Origin: Clostridiales bacterium
GTDB taxonomy: Bacteria; Bacillota; Clostridia; Saccharofermentanales; Saccharofermentanaceae
Direction of reading: 5' to 3'
DNA length: 64,000 bases
Assembly: GCA_017561715.1 (NCBI GenBank)
Contig: JAFZBN010000017.1
Span: 62,001-126,000 of the forward strand
Each line of letters begins with the position of its first letter. Position 1 is the first letter of the stretch. The translations under genes and the position numbers were made by a program. Below are positions 25,909 to 36,178 of this stretch, one piece after another. The notes under the pieces were generated by a model, which saw only the letters and a program-made list of their open reading frames with translations, was not told the origin of the DNA and searched no databases.

Positions 25909-27330
25909 TTATCTGTTCTTGGAGAGCAGAACGACCGTCTCAACGTGTGTTGTCTGCGGGAACATGTCGACCGGACAGATCTTCTTTATGCCGTATTTCA
26001 CGGATCCTTCTGCCTGCATATGGAAGAAGCGCTCGAGGTCTCTTGCCAATGTCGCGGGATTACAGGAAACGTAGATGATCCTCGTCGGCGCGAGCTGGAG
26101 AAGCTTATTGAGAAGTGCCTCGTCGCAGCCTTTTCTCGGCGGGTCGATGATCACCGTATCCGGCATCATGGCGCCGAAATCGAAGTCTTCGGCACGACTG
26201 CAGAAGAACTCGGTATCTTCGATAAAATTCATTCTTGCGTTATTTCTGGCATCGATAACGGCGGACTCCACCGACTCAATCCCGTACATATGGTGGCACG
26301 CATCCGAGCAGAAGATTCCGATGCTTCCGGTACCACAGTAAAGATCCAGGAGCATTCTCGGAAGAGCTCCGTCGTAGCGCAGATATTCCTTGACCTTGTT
26401 ATAGAGTGTGACCGTCTGTTTCGTGTTGACCTGGAAGAAAGAATCCGGAGAGATGCGGAAAACACGGTTATCCAGAAACTCTCGGATCGTGGTCTCGCCC
26501 CAGATATTCGTCCATGTGCCCTTCGGATTCTTCCACTTCGTGGAACTCGGACGTTCTTCGGTCCACATGCTGATCAGTCTCATGCCCTTGCCGTCTTTTT
26601 TCAGGGCTTCGCCGCATACCTCCGCAAAAGCTTCCGCATCGATCTTTACGGGCTTAGAGATTACGAAGATGACCATCATCTCCTTGGACATGAAGCCGGT
26701 TCTGACAACGACCTGGCGCAGTGCTTTTGCCGCGTCGATACGAGAGAGCTCGGAGAAGAAGATCTGGGCCACGTTTCGTACGATCTCCGCTGCCGGATGT
26801 GCCAGATAACACGTCTTATGCTCGATGATCATGTGGCTGGAGCGTTTATAAAGTCCGATATTCACACAGCGCTTTTCGCGGCTGTACTCGACGGGATACT
26901 GCATCTGGTTTCTGTAGTAGTACTGCTCTTTGCAGGGGAGGATATGTTCCATGCAGGCAGTTATCTCGTTTTCCGGGAAATGACCCATACGGACCAGACA
27001 GTTTTTGACCATGCTCTCTTTCATTTGGAGCTGGCATTCATAGGAAGCGTGCTGGATCTGGCAGCCGCCGCAAACGGGGAATTCCGGGCACATCGGCTCG
27101 CAGCGGTTTTTCGACGGAGCGATCTTGCCGACTTTTACACCGTAGGTCATGTTGTTCTTCTTTTCGGTGATCTTGATCTTGCCCTTTTCGCCGGGAAGCA
27201 TGTCCTGAACAAAGACCTTCATGCCTTCTTCTTTGGCCCCTGCTTCGTCGACGCGCGCAACACCGCATCCCTCATTGGAAATGCCTACACATCGGGCAGA
27301 TAATGCTTTGTAGCTGTCGAAAATCCCCAT
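25909..27330 (-). CDS. rlmD: RlmD/RumA-type 23S rRNA (uracil-5-)-methyltransferase
   Basis: 473 residues. An N-terminal TRAM-like segment is followed by the [4Fe-4S] ligand cluster C77, C81, C87 and C90 (CEPMCPEFPVCGGCQ). The methyltransferase core has LLDLYCGTGSIGIF for AdoMet, VIDPPRKGCDE, and the catalytic-Cys motif YVSCNPATLARDL. The family methylates U1939 and/or U747 in 23S rRNA. Which of these cannot be told from sequence. Confidence 0.92.
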   Translation of the reverse strand: MGIFDSYKALSARCVGISNEGCGVARVDEAGAKEEGMKVFVQDMLPGEKGKIKITEKKNNMTYGVKVGKIAPSKNRCEPMCPEFPVCGGCQIQHASYECQLQMKESMVKNCLVRMGHFPENEITACMEHILPCKEQYYYRNQMQYPVEYSREKRCVNIGLYKRSSHMIIEHKTCYLAHPAAEIVRNVAQIFFSELSRIDAAKALRQVVVRTGFMSKEMMVIFVISKPVKIDAEAFAEVCGEALKKDGKGMRLISMWTEERPSSTKWKNPKGTWTNIWGETTIREFLDNRVFRISPDSFFQVNTKQTVTLYNKVKEYLRYDGALPRMLLDLYCGTGSIGIFCSDACHHMYGIESVESAVIDARNNARMNFIEDTEFFCSRAEDFDFGAMMPDTVIIDPPRKGCDEALLNKLLQLAPTRIIYVSCNPATLARDLERFFHMQAEGSVKYGIKKICPVDMFPQTTHVETVVLLSKNR

Positions 27331-27462
27331 TTCTAAAATCCTCTTTACTTTCTGCTCCCATTATAGCGTAAAAGCCCTTCTCTTTCCAATTATTCTGTTT
27401 ACTGGTATTATTATTGTGGATTTTTATTGATCCCCTACAAAGGGTCTGTAAGAAGGTACATT

Positions 27463-29952
27463 ATGTCTGAACAACATCCGAACGGCAATTCTTCGAAAAA
27501 GCCGTCCGGCACAAATAACAACAAGAAACAGCCTCAGCGCTCCGGATCTTCCAAGCGCCCGGCAACATCATCGGATGCAACCATGCCGAGAACACCTACG
27601 CCGAACGCACAGTCCGGATCGGGGTATTCCCGTCAGCAGGTCTACGAACGTCAGCGCCCGAAGGATCCGACGGGACAGAAGCGTTCGACGGTTCCCTGCG
27701 CTCCGGAAAATTCTGCGCTTGCCGACGAACTCCGTTCGCGTCTTCGTGGTAAGCCGACCCGCGCCGCGCATAACAGGCACTGGTATATTGAAGTACTCCA
27801 CGCCGGACTCGACATCTTAAAGACGGCATTACTGCTTCTTCTTTGCGTCGGTTTCCTGATCGGCGGATTCGGTGCCGGTATGCTCATCGGCTATATCTCA
27901 ACGACCACTCCGCTTTCGATCTCGGACATTTCCATGACCGACTCCGTAGAAACTTCGTTTGTCTACGACAGTAACGGAACCGTCATCGCCAAGCTCACCG
28001 GTAGTGAAAACGTCGACCGTATCTACGTTCCGTATACAGAGGTCAAGAACACCTACATCGATGAGGCCATCATGGCGATCGAGGATGAGCGTTTCCTCGA
28101 TCACTCCGGTATCGACGTAAAACGTATCGGTTCCGCGGTGCTTTCCGCGCTGTTTAACGGCGGTACGGCTTCTCACGGCGGTTCCACGATCACTCAGCAG
28201 ACCGTTAAGCTCATCACGGGTCAGGACCAGAGATCCACACAGCGTAAGGTCCAGGAGTGGTTCTCCGCCATGACGCTCGAGCAACAGCTCAGCAAAGACG
28301 AGATCATGCAGCTTTACATCAACCTCGCGCCGATGGGCAATAACTACGTCGGTATCGAGGCCGGTGCGCAGAATTATTTCGGCAAGAACGCGAAAGAACT
28401 TTCCCTCGCGGAATGCGCCTTCCTCGCGGGACTTCCGAAGAGCCCCTCGTACTATAACCCACTCCGTGAATCCGGAAGAAGAAACGCGATGCGCCGTATG
28501 CGTATCGTTCTGACGAAGATGTACGAACTGGGCGATATCACTCAGGAAGAATACGAGAACGCGCTCAATACCGAGCTCGTCTTTAAGTCGAAGGATACCT
28601 CTTCCGCGACATCGATCAACTCGTATTTCGTTGAGTATGCCGTTTCCGAAGTTATCTCCGATATCCAGAAAGACAGAAATATCAGCCGTTCGCTTGCCGC
28701 GACGACCGTTTATAACCGTGGCTACCACATCTACACTACGATGGAGCCGAACGTTCAGTCCGTTATGGATGACGCTTTCATGAACCAGTCACTGTTCCAG
28801 AGCGATCCGGAATCCCTCGAGGATTATCCGGAAAAGCCGCAGGGCGGTATGGTCGTCATCAACGTCAAGACCGGCGCGATCGCGGGCATGCAGGGCGGAT
28901 ACGGTGAAAAGACCGTTAACCTCGGTACGAACCGTGCCGTAGACGCGAAACGTCAGCCGGGTTCTTCCATCAAGCCGCTGATCGACTACGGACCGGCGCT
29001 TGAGCTTCGTCTGATCACGCCTTCCATGGTCTATGATGATAAGGAATCGCATCTCGACCCGTCCAATCCGGATGCCGTCTGGCCGAAGAACTCCGACGGT
29101 GGTTATAAAGGACGAATCACCATTCGAAGCGCGATCGCTTCCTCGAGAAATACGGTCGCCGTCATGGTGTGGAACGATGTCGGCCCTGAAATGGCCCTGT
29201 GGTTCTTAAATGAGGTCGGTATCGAACGTTTGAAGGAACAATACCCTTCTACCGCGATCGGCGGTTTTAACGTAGGTATGTCGCCTCTGGAGATGGCTGC
29301 CGCTTATACGACATTTGCGACCGGCGGTCTCTACACCAAGCCTTATGCCTATACAAAAGTACTCGACAGTAACGGCAACGTCGTTCTCGAGCATCAGGTG
29401 AATCCTCACCGCGTTTACCGTGAAGACACCTCTTTCCTGATGACCAATATGCTTCAGGATGTTATCGCTTACGGTACCGCGAAGAACAAGGTCATGCCGA
29501 TCGTGAACGCGAACGGCGAGAACATCGCCGTCGCAGGTAAGACCGGTACAACAGACGATAACGTCGATAAGTGGTTCTGCGGATACACCCCGTACTACGC
29601 GGCTGCCGTCTGGTACGGTTATGACAATCGTCTGCGTACGACGGAGATCCCGAAGGGTGACAGAAACAACGCCATGAAGATCTGGAACGAGGTCATGCAG
29701 GCGATCCATCAGGACCTGCCCGCCGCCGAATTCGAGATCCCTGAGAATATTGTCCGTGTCACCGTCTGCAGAGACTCGGGTATGAAGGCCACCGACTGGT
29801 GTAAACAGGCAGAAGCGGCGATCACCGACTACTTCATCGAAGACAGTTATCTGACACCGAATAATGACTGCACCATCCACGTCTCACCGACGCCGACGCC
29901 GGAACCGACCCCGGATCCGAATCTTCCGCCTCCGCCGCCACCGGGAGGCTAA
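27463..29952 (+). CDS. pbpA: Class A penicillin-binding protein (PBP1A type)
   Basis: 829 residues from the ATG at 27463, preceded by AGAAGG. An upstream in-frame ATG lacks a site. A Ser/Pro-rich cytosolic tail (about 1-95) precedes one membrane helix (~115-145). The GT51 glycosyltransferase block has EDERFLDHSGIDVKR and GGSTITQQTVKL. The transpeptidase block has SxxK in GSSIKPL, SRN, and AGKTGTTDDNVDKWFCGYTP. The end is TPTPEPTPDPN then six prolines. It polymerises and cross-links peptidoglycan. The gene converges on cellodextrin phosphorylase. The symbol is by family only. Confidence 0.93.
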   Translation: MSEQHPNGNSSKKPSGTNNNKKQPQRSGSSKRPATSSDATMPRTPTPNAQSGSGYSRQQVYERQRPKDPTGQKRSTVPCAPENSALADELRSRLRGKPTRAAHNRHWYIEVLHAGLDILKTALLLLLCVGFLIGGFGAGMLIGYISTTTPLSISDISMTDSVETSFVYDSNGTVIAKLTGSENVDRIYVPYTEVKNTYIDEAIMAIEDERFLDHSGIDVKRIGSAVLSALFNGGTASHGGSTITQQTVKLITGQDQRSTQRKVQEWFSAMTLEQQLSKDEIMQLYINLAPMGNNYVGIEAGAQNYFGKNAKELSLAECAFLAGLPKSPSYYNPLRESGRRNAMRRMRIVLTKMYELGDITQEEYENALNTELVFKSKDTSSATSINSYFVEYAVSEVISDIQKDRNISRSLAATTVYNRGYHIYTTMEPNVQSVMDDAFMNQSLFQSDPESLEDYPEKPQGGMVVINVKTGAIAGMQGGYGEKTVNLGTNRAVDAKRQPGSSIKPLIDYGPALELRLITPSMVYDDKESHLDPSNPDAVWPKNSDGGYKGRITIRSAIASSRNTVAVMVWNDVGPEMALWFLNEVGIERLKEQYPSTAIGGFNVGMSPLEMAAAYTTFATGGLYTKPYAYTKVLDSNGNVVLEHQVNPHRVYREDTSFLMTNMLQDVIAYGTAKNKVMPIVNANGENIAVAGKTGTTDDNVDKWFCGYTPYYAAAVWYGYDNRLRTTEIPKGDRNNAMKIWNEVMQAIHQDLPAAEFEIPENIVRVTVCRDSGMKATDWCKQAEAAITDYFIEDSYLTPNNDCTIHVSPTPTPEPTPDPNLPPPPPPGG

Positions 29953-29962
29953 CAATACGGGG

Positions 29963-30089
29963 AAGTTCTGATCCTCGTGTTAAGAAACAAGTAAAAAGTA
30001 ATACCCCCGCCGCTGGTCCTCGGGCTTCGCCCTGCGGAATCGCGAACGGGGGTATTCTTTTTACTTCTTAAGTCAGAGGATCAGAACTT
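29963..30089. repeat. Very long palindrome, copy C, between convergent genes and covering a stop codon
   Basis: The left arm runs AAGTTCTGATCCTC, TTAAG, AAGTAAAAAG, ATACCCCCG. The right arm runs CGGGGGTAT, CTTTTTACTT, CTTAA, GAGGATCAGAACTT. The outermost 14 bp include the last two codons and TGA stop of the minus-strand cellodextrin phosphorylase gene. The core (30011-30040) on the minus strand reads TTCCGCA, GGGC-GAA-GCCC, GAGGACCAGC. It probably works as a two-way terminator. Confidence 0.9.
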
Positions 30090-33056
30090 GACCTTGACCT
30101 CATGTACTGCGCCGTCACTGAAGATCGGAACTCTTACGCCTTCGATCGGAGAGCCGTCTACACTGATGGAGACGCCGTCCTTGGTTCTTCTGAAGCCCTG
30201 CGGCTTATCGACTGTGATGTGGTACAGTGCTTTACCCGAAGAAACCATAATATCCTCGGAAGTATCGCCCGGACGCAGGATCGGTTCAACGATCAGGGCA
30301 TCACTTGTGAAGTCTACGCCGAAGCTTGTGAAGAGGCAGAGCAGGAGCCATGTAGATGTACCGGAAAGCGTCGGTCCGATGTTCTCGCCTGTCTCGGAGT
30401 TGTTGTACTGTGTACACAGTCTCGGGTTACCGCAGACGGTGAACGGAGACTTCATTGTGCGATACGGCAGGATGCAGTCGATGACCCAGAATGCCGTATT
30501 TGTGAGACGTTCAGCCAGAGCCTTGTCGTTAACGGCCTTGGCTGCCTTGAGCATCGCGGCGGCAGCCATCATGTTGGCGTGCTTAAAGACAGCACCGTTC
30601 TCACGGTCGCCCTGATAGTAGAGAGCAACGTCGATCTTCGGAGCGATCTTCGGGTAATCAACGCCTGTACAGAGACGGAAACCGAACGGTGTCTTGAGAT
30701 TCTTGTCGAGGCTGTCGAGCATTGTGGAGATCTGCTCTTCCGATGCACAGTCAGCAAGGACCGCCCAACTGAAGGAGTTCAGGAAGTATGTGCCGACCTT
30801 GCCGTCCTCGATGACGAGACCGTCGCCCTGAGCACCGAGGTAAGAAAGTTCCGGCTTGTCTTTCCTGTTGAAAAGAACTCGTGCGAAGTAATCGCCCTTC
30901 CAAGCGTACTCATTAATGCGGCTCTTGAGGTCCGCGGAAACGCTCTCGAGGTAAGCACCATATTCAGCGTCGCCGCATGTCTTAAACATGCCGATAGCGG
31001 CATCTACGGCTACCTTAAGGAGGCATCCGTTCATGACGGACTCGGAATACTCAGACTCGTAAGCGACTTCACCGTACTTCTTACCGCTTGCCTTGAGCTG
31101 CTCGTTGTAGTTCTCGATCTTTGTCGGACCGTTTACGCAGTCAGGATCGACACGCAGACAGTCGTTCCAGTCGGCTCTGTCGATGAGCGGGATGCCGTGA
31201 GCACCTACGGAGATCTTATAGGAGTATGTGAATACTGCCTTGATGGTCTCGAGGATAGATCTCTTCTCACCGTCTTCACCGGCGATCGGGAGTTCTTCCT
31301 TGAGGAAGTCATAGTCGGCGGTCAGGCTGATGTAGCGGTCGAGTGCCTGCAGAAGCCACAGTGCGTCATCAGACCACCAGCCCGGCTCCTTGCCCTTCCA
31401 GTAGAAGTTGTGGTTGGCATAACCGTCTTTATAGATGTTGGAGATCCACTCACGGAGAAGCTTCTTAACAAACTCGATCTCGCCCATGCCCGCGAAGTAG
31501 TACATGGAAGCGAAGATGTCCTGGATCTCACGGAAACCGATCTCACGGTAGCCCTTCTGTGTCCAGTCCAAAGAACGGGATACGAACGTCTGGTAGAATA
31601 CCTGGAACGGAAGGTTGTTGTTTACGTATGCTTCGAAGTTCTTATCCGCATGCTTGATCTGCATGTAGGAAGAGTACTTCTTTGTGAAAGAGATCACCTT
31701 ATCGAGGCACTCCGGAAGTGCTTTTGCATCGGTGAAACGAGCGATGAGCGCTTCGAGCTCTTCCTGCATAGTGATGTCTTCTTTGTAGTTTTCATTGACG
31801 CAGTCAGAAGAAAGGCATGTGAAGTTATCGATCTGGACCTTCGCACCGGCAGCTACCGTAAACGGAGCGGACAGAGCGAAGAAGCCCGGGCCTTTTCTGG
31901 AGTGAGCGTTACTGAGAACTGCCGCGAACTGCGGGTTCTCAAGTGTGCCGGCGCCGACGAAATCAGCATATCTGGCGCAGAACTGATCCGGGAAAACGAC
32001 CTTGCCGTCCTGATGGACCATCAGGGTGTTATAGCGGATATTGCCCTTTGTCCACTTCGGATTCGGGTTGAAGGAGATCGCGCGGATCTCGTCGTTGTCG
32101 CCATAGAATACTTCGGACTGAGCAACGACGGTGCTGAAGATAACGTCTTCACGAAGCGCGTGAACTTCCTGAGTACCGAACATACCTGTGTAAACGATGC
32201 GCAGGTCTTTTCCTTCGGAACCGTTGTTCTCGATCTCGATGAGCTGTGCTTCTGTTGCTACCGGGAGCTTATCTTCCTGCGGCAGGATGAAGATCGTACG
32301 ACGGACCTTAAGGCCGTTCTTAAGGGAATACTCGATGACCGTTCTGTTCTGCGCGTGACGGCATACAGCCTTCTCTACGGAATCCTGCTTTGCGGATCCG
32401 GAATAGAAGATCACCTTGCCGTTTTCAACGAGATAGAACTGACGGTTTGCCGGGAAGCCGTTCTGCTCCGGCAGGTAGTCCCAGCGTGTCGCAAGGACCT
32501 GTGTATCCGCGTGGGAACGGAAGCATCCGCCGCCGACACGGTCGATCGCGCTCTTCGGTGTACTCTGCAGCGGATGATCGAATCCGATGCGGTTACCGAT
32601 GAGAAGGTTGGTGTAGTAGTGCGGACCCGGAGCCGGAGAACTGAGATCGCAGATCAGCTCGCCGCCCTCGTCGAGTTTGCCGCCCCACTCAGAAGCGTAC
32701 TTGATGATCGGAGAGGCTTCGGAAAGGATCTTCTTTCCTTCCGGATCTTCCGTCTTTTCTTCTACCTGACCGTTGCTTTCCGAGAAGAGACGGAGTGCTC
32801 CGTCATCTCCCGCGATCAGGACAGATTCCTTTTTCTGCGCTGCCGCGCCGATATATGCGTTGATGTCATCTGAAGTAAGAAGTGCGGCACAGACAGGAGC
32901 CGGGAACGGGAGACCGGCTACTCCGAAAACAACGCCGCCATTTAAAGTAGAGATGTACTGGGCACTTACGGGACCATTGCCTGCGACATTTCCGAACTTT
33001 TTCGCAAGCACCTGATCCGCCGGTGCAATGACTGATCTTGCTCTTTCACTTTTCAT
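30081..33056 (-). CDS. Cellodextrin phosphorylase (GH94)
   Basis: 991 residues, close to the ~980 of Clostridium thermocellum cellodextrin phosphorylase. It shares FPANRQFYLVENGK, PGPHYYTNLLIGNR, RGFREIQ-like YREIGFREIQDIFASMYYF, and TGENIGPTLSGTSTWL with that enzyme. The general acid lies in RADWNDC. It would cleave cello-oligosaccharides of three or more glucoses with phosphate, giving glucose 1-phosphate in the cytoplasm. No signal peptide is present. It lies downstream of cellobiose phosphorylase with a 481-base structured gap between them. RBS AGGAGG. Confidence 0.93.
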   Translation of the reverse strand: MKSERARSVIAPADQVLAKKFGNVAGNGPVSAQYISTLNGGVVFGVAGLPFPAPVCAALLTSDDINAYIGAAAQKKESVLIAGDDGALRLFSESNGQVEEKTEDPEGKKILSEASPIIKYASEWGGKLDEGGELICDLSSPAPGPHYYTNLLIGNRIGFDHPLQSTPKSAIDRVGGGCFRSHADTQVLATRWDYLPEQNGFPANRQFYLVENGKVIFYSGSAKQDSVEKAVCRHAQNRTVIEYSLKNGLKVRRTIFILPQEDKLPVATEAQLIEIENNGSEGKDLRIVYTGMFGTQEVHALREDVIFSTVVAQSEVFYGDNDEIRAISFNPNPKWTKGNIRYNTLMVHQDGKVVFPDQFCARYADFVGAGTLENPQFAAVLSNAHSRKGPGFFALSAPFTVAAGAKVQIDNFTCLSSDCVNENYKEDITMQEELEALIARFTDAKALPECLDKVISFTKKYSSYMQIKHADKNFEAYVNNNLPFQVFYQTFVSRSLDWTQKGYREIGFREIQDIFASMYYFAGMGEIEFVKKLLREWISNIYKDGYANHNFYWKGKEPGWWSDDALWLLQALDRYISLTADYDFLKEELPIAGEDGEKRSILETIKAVFTYSYKISVGAHGIPLIDRADWNDCLRVDPDCVNGPTKIENYNEQLKASGKKYGEVAYESEYSESVMNGCLLKVAVDAAIGMFKTCGDAEYGAYLESVSADLKSRINEYAWKGDYFARVLFNRKDKPELSYLGAQGDGLVIEDGKVGTYFLNSFSWAVLADCASEEQISTMLDSLDKNLKTPFGFRLCTGVDYPKIAPKIDVALYYQGDRENGAVFKHANMMAAAAMLKAAKAVNDKALAERLTNTAFWVIDCILPYRTMKSPFTVCGNPRLCTQYNNSETGENIGPTLSGTSTWLLLCLFTSFGVDFTSDALIVEPILRPGDTSEDIMVSSGKALYHITVDKPQGFRRTKDGVSISVDGSPIEGVRVPIFSDGAVHEVKVKF

Positions 33057-33120
33057 CGTATTTGTCCTCCTGAAAAAAATAAGACCGGATGATCTATATC
33101 AGATTCGTCCGATCCCTTTT

Positions 33121-33510
33121 CGTTGCCCGATTGTGTTACAGATGGTTCTGCGGCACAAGCCTTGCACCTCCCCACCAGGATTCACGAAATTTCCCATCCC
33201 CTAAGGGCTTTCGCGAACTTATCCACAATCGGGGCAAACGACCTTTCCGATCGCAGCCATATATTCCCAGAACCGCTTTCCCCATAGATAAATCATTCCC
33301 GGTTCTGTCTCCTCAAACAGAAGGTCTGATTTATCCTTCCGTGCAACCACGGAAATAACACGGTGCCGTACATATATGACTGACCAACGGAGCCACCGCA
33401 CATGCCGCAAGATGCAACACAGTACGATGAGGGACGCCGATCGTTACGGCTATGGCTTACGTTTCCGGCCCGGCGGAGTTTCCCCATCCGCCTTAGCGGA
33501 CCGTACTACG
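33121..33510 (-). ncRNA. Candidate large structured RNA between the two phosphorylase genes
   Basis: The 481-base gap 33057-33537 has no credible gene but many strong stems on the minus strand. Distally, AGTACG pairs with CGTACT (33421-33426/33502-33507). That stem encloses CGGTCC/GGGCCG, GGCGGA/TCCGCC with a GGGGAAAC-bearing loop, and GCCG/CGGC. In the middle are TTCCGTG-GTTG-CACGGAA (33337-33354) and GATAAATCA/TGATTTATC (33287-33335). Proximally, CCCGATTGTG/CACAATCGGG (33126-33135/33224-33233) encloses TTCGCGAAA/TTTCGTGAA. CAGAACCG/CGGTTCTG (33268-33307) competes with TTCTGT/ACAGAA, giving two exclusive folds. It could be an independent ncRNA or a long regulatory leader for the downstream gene. 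The class is not identified. Confidence 0.6.
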
Positions 33511-33537
33511 TTTAACCAATCAATAAAATGAGTTTAT

Positions 33538-36018
33538 TCAGCCCATTACGACTTCAACGTTATGAACGCCGCCGTCGAATACAGGCAGAATGTTTCCTTC
33601 GATCGCATTTCCGTCAACGGTTACGCTCTTGATACCCTTGCAAACGTGATCCGGGTTCTTGATCGTTACCTTGTACTCTGCGCCACGATACTTTCTGTTG
33701 ATCGTGAATCCATCCCATGCAGACGGGATAGAAGGATCGATCTTCAGACCGTCAAAGTCAGGCTGTACGCCCAGGATGTACTGGGAAATAGCAACCATGT
33801 TCCAAGCGGCTGTACCTGTGAGCCAGGAGTTCTTGCCCTGACCGAAGTTCTTTCCTGTTCTTCCGATATCGGAACCTGCGTCCTTACCACCGATCATCTG
33901 GCCATATACGTACGGCTCAGTCTTGTGGATGTCGGATGTTTCTTCCGTAAATGCAGGAGCGATCTCGGAATAGTACTTGAATGCCTGATCACCTTCACCT
34001 GCGTAAGCAGCCGCGCAGATGATCCAAGCGTTGTTGTGTGTAAAGATACCGGCGTTCTCCTTGTATCCGCCCGGATATGTGGAGATCTCACCGTACTGGA
34101 TGTAGTACTTGGTAAATGCAGGATTGTTGAGAACGAGACCGAACTTGGTGTTGAGTCTTTCGTCGATCGCTGCAAGAGTCTTCTTGTCAGCGCCCTGCTC
34201 CTTGCCTACATCAGACATGATGGCGAAGCCCTGCGGCTCGATGAAGATCTGGCCTTCTTCGCATTCCTTGGAGCCCATCTTCTCGCCGTTTGCGTCGTAA
34301 GCTCTGAGGAACCAGTCACCGTCCCATGCGGACTCCATGATGTTCTTCTTCATCTTGTCGATCTCAGCCTGAGCTGCTGCTGCCTCATCGTCCTTGCCGA
34401 GGTGCTTAAGGATCGCGACATAGTTCGGACCTGTGTAGGTGAACAGTGTAGCAACCATGACGGACTCAGCTACCTTGGAGTAACCGCCCTCAGCGGCAAA
34501 CTTCGGGTTGGTGTATGTCTGGAAGGACTCACCCGGTGTATCGGAGTAGCAGGAAAGGTTGATGCAGTCGTTCCAGTCGGCACGCATTGCGAGCGGCAGA
34601 CCGTGAGGACCGAGGTTGTTTACGATGTGATAGAAGGATACCTTCAAGTGCTCGAGCATGGTCTGGGCAACGCTCATGTCGTTGTCGTAAGGAACCATCT
34701 CGTCAAGGATGGACCAGTCGCCTGTCTCCTTGATGTAAGCGGAAACGGAAAGGATCAGCCAGAGCGGGTCATCCGAGAAGTCACCGCCGATGTCGGCGTT
34801 ACCCTTCTTGGTGAGCGGCTGGTACTGGTGATAGCATCCGCCGTCCGGGAACTGTGTGGAAGCGATATCGATGATACGCTCTTTCGCGCGGTCCGGGATC
34901 TGGTGAACGAAACCGAGGATATCCTGGTTGGAATCACGGAAGCCCATGCCACGGCCGATTCCGGATTCGAAGTAAGAAGCGGAACGGGAAAGGTTAAATG
35001 TAACCATGCACTGGTACTGGTTCCAGATGTTGACCATACGGTCGACCTTGTCATCCGGTGTAGTAACGTTGAGGATACCGAGGAGCTTGTCCCAGGAAGC
35101 CTTCAGATCAGCAAGACCTGCGGCAACCTTTTCCGGTGTATCGAACTTCTCGATCATGGCCTTGGCTTTTACCTTGTTGATGGTCTTGCCGTCAGCTTCG
35201 AACTTCTGGTCAACAGGCATCTCGACATAGCCGAGGATGAAGATGAGCGTCTTGCTCTCGCCTGCGCCAAGTGTGATCTCTTTGTAGTGGGAAGCGATCG
35301 GGGACCAGCCGTCTGCGAAGGAATCTGTTGCCTTGCCGGCCAGTACTGCTTCCGGATTATTGAAGCCGTTGTAGATGCCGATGAAGGAATCACGATCTGT
35401 GTCGTAACCGTCGATCGCATCGTTTACGGAATAGAAAGCGTAGTGATTACGTCTGTCTCTGTACTCTGTCTTGTGGTAGATAACGGAACCGTCTACTTCT
35501 ACACGACCTGTGGAGAAGTTTCTCTGGAAGTTCGTGCAGTCATCCTGTGCGTCCCAAAGGCACCACTCGGCAAAAGAGAAAAGCTTGAATGTCTTAGCAG
35601 AAGATCCCTCGTTTGTGAGAACGACCTGCTGAACTTCTCCGTCGTATCCGTTCGGTACGAAGAATGTGACCTGCGCCTTCAGATCGTTCTTCTTACCTGT
35701 GATGATGGTATAGCCCATACCGTGACGGCACTCGTAAGAATCGAGTTCTGTCTTTACCGGAGACCAGCCCGGATTCCAGACTGTTCCGTTGTCATTGATG
35801 TAGAAATAACGTCCGCCCATATCGATCGGTACGTTGTTGTAGCGATATCTTGTGATTCTGCGGAGACGTGCGTCCTTATAGAAGTTGTATCCGCCTGCCG
35901 TATTGGAGATCAGACCGAAGAAAGCCTCCGAGCCAAGGTAGTTGATCCAAGGATATGGTGTTTTAGGGGTTTCGATTACATACTCACGCGTTTTATCGTC
36001 AAAATGTCCGAATTGCAT
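33538..36018 (-). CDS. cbp: Cellobiose phosphorylase (GH94)
   Basis: 826 residues, near the ~811 of C. thermocellum cellobiose phosphorylase, and closely similar along its length: [10 protein letters not shown] near the start, [40 protein letters not shown] and [18 protein letters not shown]. The general acid is in MRADWNDC. It converts cellobiose plus phosphate to glucose and glucose 1-phosphate in the cytoplasm. An AAGGAGG site lies ten bases before the ATG. A nearer ATG (CACATGG) is out of frame. The 185-base gap upstream carries a stem-loop and a LacI-type operator candidate. Confidence 0.96.
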   Translation of the reverse strand: MQFGHFDDKTREYVIETPKTPYPWINYLGSEAFFGLISNTAGGYNFYKDARLRRITRYRYNNVPIDMGGRYFYINDNGTVWNPGWSPVKTELDSYECRHGMGYTIITGKKNDLKAQVTFFVPNGYDGEVQQVVLTNEGSSAKTFKLFSFAEWCLWDAQDDCTNFQRNFSTGRVEVDGSVIYHKTEYRDRRNHYAFYSVNDAIDGYDTDRDSFIGIYNGFNNPEAVLAGKATDSFADGWSPIASHYKEITLGAGESKTLIFILGYVEMPVDQKFEADGKTINKVKAKAMIEKFDTPEKVAAGLADLKASWDKLLGILNVTTPDDKVDRMVNIWNQYQCMVTFNLSRSASYFESGIGRGMGFRDSNQDILGFVHQIPDRAKERIIDIASTQFPDGGCYHQYQPLTKKGNADIGGDFSDDPLWLILSVSAYIKETGDWSILDEMVPYDNDMSVAQTMLEHLKVSFYHIVNNLGPHGLPLAMRADWNDCINLSCYSDTPGESFQTYTNPKFAAEGGYSKVAESVMVATLFTYTGPNYVAILKHLGKDDEAAAAQAEIDKMKKNIMESAWDGDWFLRAYDANGEKMGSKECEEGQIFIEPQGFAIMSDVGKEQGADKKTLAAIDERLNTKFGLVLNNPAFTKYYIQYGEISTYPGGYKENAGIFTHNNAWIICAAAYAGEGDQAFKYYSEIAPAFTEETSDIHKTEPYVYGQMIGGKDAGSDIGRTGKNFGQGKNSWLTGTAAWNMVAISQYILGVQPDFDGLKIDPSIPSAWDGFTINRKYRGAEYKVTIKNPDHVCKGIKSVTVDGNAIEGNILPVFDGGVHNVEVVMG

Positions 36019-36073
36019 TTGCCATGTGCCTCCTTAAGACAAGATTTCAAGTACATATATCATACAATAGAAA

Positions 36074-36098
36074 AGCGCAAATCGGAACGATTCGCGCT
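36074..36098 (-). terminator. 25-base palindrome before cbp: terminator or operator
   Basis: On the minus strand AGCGCGAATCG-TTC-CGATTTGCGCT followed by TTTCTATT. As RNA it is a stem with a T-rich tail, so it may end the upstream lipoprotein transcript. It also sits ~20 bases before TATGAT, a likely cbp -10 box, so it could instead bind a regulator. Confidence 0.5.
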
Positions 36099-36164
36099 GT
36101 TAAAAAACGGTAAAAAACGCCTGTTTTTCGGGCAAATTCGGTCAAAGGCAATTAGCAAGGCACT

Positions 36165-36178
36165 CGAAAACGGTTTCG
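36165..36178. promoter_or_regulatory. LacI-family-like operator candidate upstream of cbp
   Basis: CGAAAACGGTTTCG is nearly self-complementary, with the AACG-type centre common to LacI/CcpA sites. It lies ~150 bases before cbp, near the end of the upstream gene. No LacI-type regulator is in the window. Confidence 0.35.

Noticed and set aside
30102-32873. A 923-codon open frame opposite cellodextrin phosphorylase, and a similar 881-codon frame opposite cellobiose phosphorylase (33562-36207)
   Set aside because: They are antisense shadows caused by codon bias (few TCA, TTA and CTA codons on the sense strand). Their translations show no family similarity, and the sense frames are clear GH94 enzymes.
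33219-33410. A 63-codon frame with CPDCG at its end inside the phosphorylase gap
   Set aside because: No ribosome site, and it lies across several strong RNA stems. Structured RNA explains the region better.
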